Below the pieces are notes generated by a model. It was given only the letters and a program-made list of their open reading frames with translations, made no database searches and was not told the DNA's origin. The position numbers were made by a program, and so were the translations under genes. A stretch of DNA of 53,410 bases from Brevundimonas subvibrioides (GTDB lineage: Bacteria; Pseudomonadota; Alphaproteobacteria; Caulobacterales; Caulobacteraceae), in assembly GCF_002280785.1 (NCBI RefSeq), contig NZ_NCEQ01000017.1, positions 1 through 53,410 of the forward strand. Direction: 5' to 3'. Below, in pieces: positions 51,807 to 53,410 of the stretch; position 1 is the first letter of the stretch; the number at the start of each line of letters is the position of its first letter.

Positions 51807-52730
51807 TTGCCCTTTGAAATCCGCCAGCTTCGTTATGCTATCGCCGCTGCGGATCATGGTAGTTTTTACAGAGCCGCGCGGGCACTTGATATTGAACAAT
51901 CGACCCTCAGTCGCTCCATTTCGAAATTGGAGCGCTCGATAGGAATGTCTATCTTCGAGCGGTCGCGGGCTGGGGTCAAAACGACGCTCGCCGGAGCCGC
52001 GTTTATTCGTGGCGCGCGACCAATGGTGGCAACGGCAGATAAGCTAGTCACCATGATGCTTGCAGCCGGCCAGGGCCGCGCTGGCGGTTTACTGCTCGGG
52101 TATAATAGTTCGGTCTCCGCCGGCAATCTCCGAGCGACCCTCATTAGCTGGCGCGAAGCGCATCCTGACGTCGAACTGGAATGCGTCGAGGCGGATCGCA
52201 GCGTTCTGCTCGCTGGGCTCGACACGGGCGAAATCGACATAGCGATCCTGGTGGGGACGCCCAGCCACAACGGGTTTCGCTGCGAGCCGCTATGGAGCGA
52301 GCGGATGCTAGCCGCGTTGCCCGCCTCACATCCGTTGGCTCAACGTGACATCATTCACTGGACGGATCTTCGGGGCGAGCACTTCCTTCTACCTGCGGCC
52401 GATCCCGGCCCGGAAATCCGCGACATGCTGCTTGGCAGACTTCCGATCTCAGGCGGTAAGCCTGACATTCGGATGTCGCGGGCGAGCCGTGAGACCGTGC
52501 TGAGCATCCTCGGCGCCAACTCGGGCGTCACCATTGTCTGCGAGGGATCGACCGGAGCGATCTATCCTAGTGTCGTCTATCGGCCGATTCATGGCGAACA
52601 AGGGCCGGCACTGACAGGATATTCGGGTTGCTGGCGAGACGACAATCGCAATCCAGCGTTGCGGCGCTTTCTTGGATTCATCAAGACCCGCTATGCTCTG
52701 TCTTTTGATTTCTCGAGAAGATTTCGGTAA
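51807..52730 (+). CDS. LysR-type transcriptional regulator
   Basis: 307 residues from a TTG start with AAGGAG six bases upstream. The helix-turn-helix is IRQLRYAIAAADHGSFYRAARALDIEQSTLSRSISKLERSIG, and the effector domain covers about 90-290. A LysR gene of this type beside the trb genes is a usual feature of conjugative elements in this group of bacteria and may control transfer (inference). Confidence 0.9.
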   Translation: MPFEIRQLRYAIAAADHGSFYRAARALDIEQSTLSRSISKLERSIGMSIFERSRAGVKTTLAGAAFIRGARPMVATADKLVTMMLAAGQGRAGGLLLGYNSSVSAGNLRATLISWREAHPDVELECVEADRSVLLAGLDTGEIDIAILVGTPSHNGFRCEPLWSERMLAALPASHPLAQRDIIHWTDLRGEHFLLPAADPGPEIRDMLLGRLPISGGKPDIRMSRASRETVLSILGANSGVTIVCEGSTGAIYPSVVYRPIHGEQGPALTGYSGCWRDDNRNPALRRFLGFIKTRYALSFDFSRRFR

Positions 52731-52761
52731 ACTAGACATCCAGTTGGTGGAGTTAGTTTCG

Positions 52762-53070
52762 ATGTCACAAGGCAGGACCATAATCATCGTTCTTGTTACT
52801 TTAGTCATCGGCTTCACAGGCGGTTTTTTCTTGCGGCCGGTCCTCGCCCCCCTTCGTCAAACAGCGGTCGCCGTCAGTCCGGCTGCCGCCGCGCCTCAGC
52901 CGACCGCAGCGCGCGGCACTCAGTATTTTGCGGCCAATCTCGACGAGGCTCGGCAGATCGTAGCAGGGTGTCGTGACGGCTCGGTGCGCGGTGATGAATG
53001 CGCCAATGCCGAGCAGGCAGTTATCGAGGCCGATAGCCGGGATCGCTTCAAGCGTTTCACCGGTAACTGA
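52762..53070 (+). CDS. TrbK-like putative entry-exclusion protein
   Basis: 102 residues: one N-terminal membrane helix (TIIIVLVTLVIGFTGGFFL), an Ala/Pro linker, and a C-terminal part EARQIVAGCRDGSVRGDECANAEQAVIEAD with two cysteines, like the alternative TrbK/EexN entry-exclusion proteins of trb conjugation systems. It would block redundant transfer into a cell that has the element. The assignment rests on this C-terminal pattern and on position. Confidence 0.55.
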   Translation: MSQGRTIIIVLVTLVIGFTGGFFLRPVLAPLRQTAVAVSPAAAAPQPTAARGTQYFAANLDEARQIVAGCRDGSVRGDECANAEQAVIEADSRDRFKRFTGN

Positions 53071-53084
53071 AGGCCGGGAATCCC

Positions 53085-53306
53085 TTAACTGCCTTGCGCG
53101 CGGTTGCGACGAAAGCCGCGGTCGGTGTCCATGAAGCGTGCAAGCATAGGCGCGATCAGCTTTTCCGGCGGCATAGGTTGCTGGCCGGTCTCCGCCGCGA
53201 GCGCGGCGGCGTAGGCGACAAGATCGCGGTGGACCCCGGCGGGCAGCTCCACAGCTAGTTTGACAGGCCGATCGTCCACCAATGGCCCCAGCTTCAATTT
53301 TGTCAT
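53085..53306 (-). CDS. DUF2274 protein of the trb conjugation operon
   Basis: 73 residues starting MTKLKLGPLVDDRPVKLAVELPA with a ribbon-helix-helix-like centre (VHRDLVAYAAALAAETGQ) and PPEKLIAPMLARFMDTDRGF, the usual DUF2274 pattern. Genes of this family follow trbI in conjugative elements; here its ATG overlaps the trbI stop (ATGA). Confidence 0.85.
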   Translation of the reverse strand: MTKLKLGPLVDDRPVKLAVELPAGVHRDLVAYAAALAAETGQQPMPPEKLIAPMLARFMDTDRGFRRNRAQGS

Positions 53307-53410
53307 CGTGTCGCTCCCAAAGGTTCGAGCACTAGGTCGCGGGTGATGACCACGCGCAGCGGATGGCCCGGCCGGATGGTAAGGGTCGGCTGCACGTTGA
53401 GCTGCCGCCG
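53303..53410 (-). CDS. trbI: TrbI conjugal transfer protein, C-terminus only
   Basis: The last 35 codons before the window edge read LNVQPTLTIRPGHPLRVVITRDLVLEPLG when taken in two parts, the conserved end of VirB10/TrbI channel proteins of type IV secretion. The stop overlaps the DUF2274 start. The rest of the trb operon lies beyond the right edge. Confidence 0.85.
   Translation of the reverse strand, partial: RRQLNVQPTLTIRPGHPLRVVITRDLVLEPLGATR

Overview
The window is GC-rich DNA from an alphaproteobacterium, most likely a member of the Caulobacterales close to Brevundimonas or Caulobacter. The evidence is a CpdR-type cell-cycle receiver next to an N-formylglutamate amidohydrolase, an OmpA-like porin leader, a heme-PAS FixL with FixJ and FixK, an FnrN/FnrL-type regulator (C-X2-C-X7-C), and the family make-up in general. 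The genus is an inference; no rRNA is present.

Layout. 1-4.1 kb: start of an outer-membrane protein, an acyl-CoA type SDR plus thiolase pair, and a WYL regulator divergent from a glutathione transferase. 4.1-8.2 kb: a leftward trehalose operon, otsB - GH15 hydrolase - otsA. 8.4-14.1 kb: a rightward surface-polysaccharide block (KdsD, two GT4 glycosyltransferases, a Wza-like lipoprotein, one unknown). 14.1-19.8 kb: housekeeping genes (LLM oxidoreductase, pyrophosphatase, DUF599, N-formylglutamate amidohydrolase, cpdR, tRNA-Val, tryptophan 2,3-dioxygenase). Within it lies an unannotated candidate small RNA with its own promoter and intrinsic terminator (about 16909-16990).

19.8-36.1 kb looks like a low-oxygen response island. 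It holds an O2-sensing FNR protein, FixK, FixL and FixJ together with universal stress proteins, a 41-residue membrane microprotein, two flavodoxin-fold oxidoreductases, a PNPOx-like flavoprotein, a patatin lipase, a beta-CASP ribonuclease-like protein, a LOG-type nucleotide hydrolase, a BLUF photoreceptor, a cytochrome c and a carbonic anhydrase. Seven FNR/FixK-type boxes (TTGAT-N4-ATCAA or close variants) lie in front of its transcription units. These boxes are the best evidence that the genes act together, and this is the most interesting system in the window. 36.2-42.7 kb continues with TerB, YdcH-like and TerC proteins, a LysR/SbtA bicarbonate-uptake pair, small proteins and PyrC. The TerC leader contains three perfect stem-loops.

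43.4 kb to the end is the edge of an integrated conjugative element, AT-richer in parts. It begins after a 649-base gene-poor junction and carries a chromate-resistance operon (ChrB, ChrA, Fe/Mn-SOD, ATP-grasp-like protein), a two-component system with DUF1259 and PepSY proteins, a frameshifted Rap1a/Tai-like gene, a LysR regulator and the tail of a trb conjugation operon (TrbI, DUF2274, a TrbK-like protein). A perfect 55-bp tandem duplication has disrupted the start of the PepSY gene. No integrase, insertion sequence, CRISPR array or rRNA was seen.
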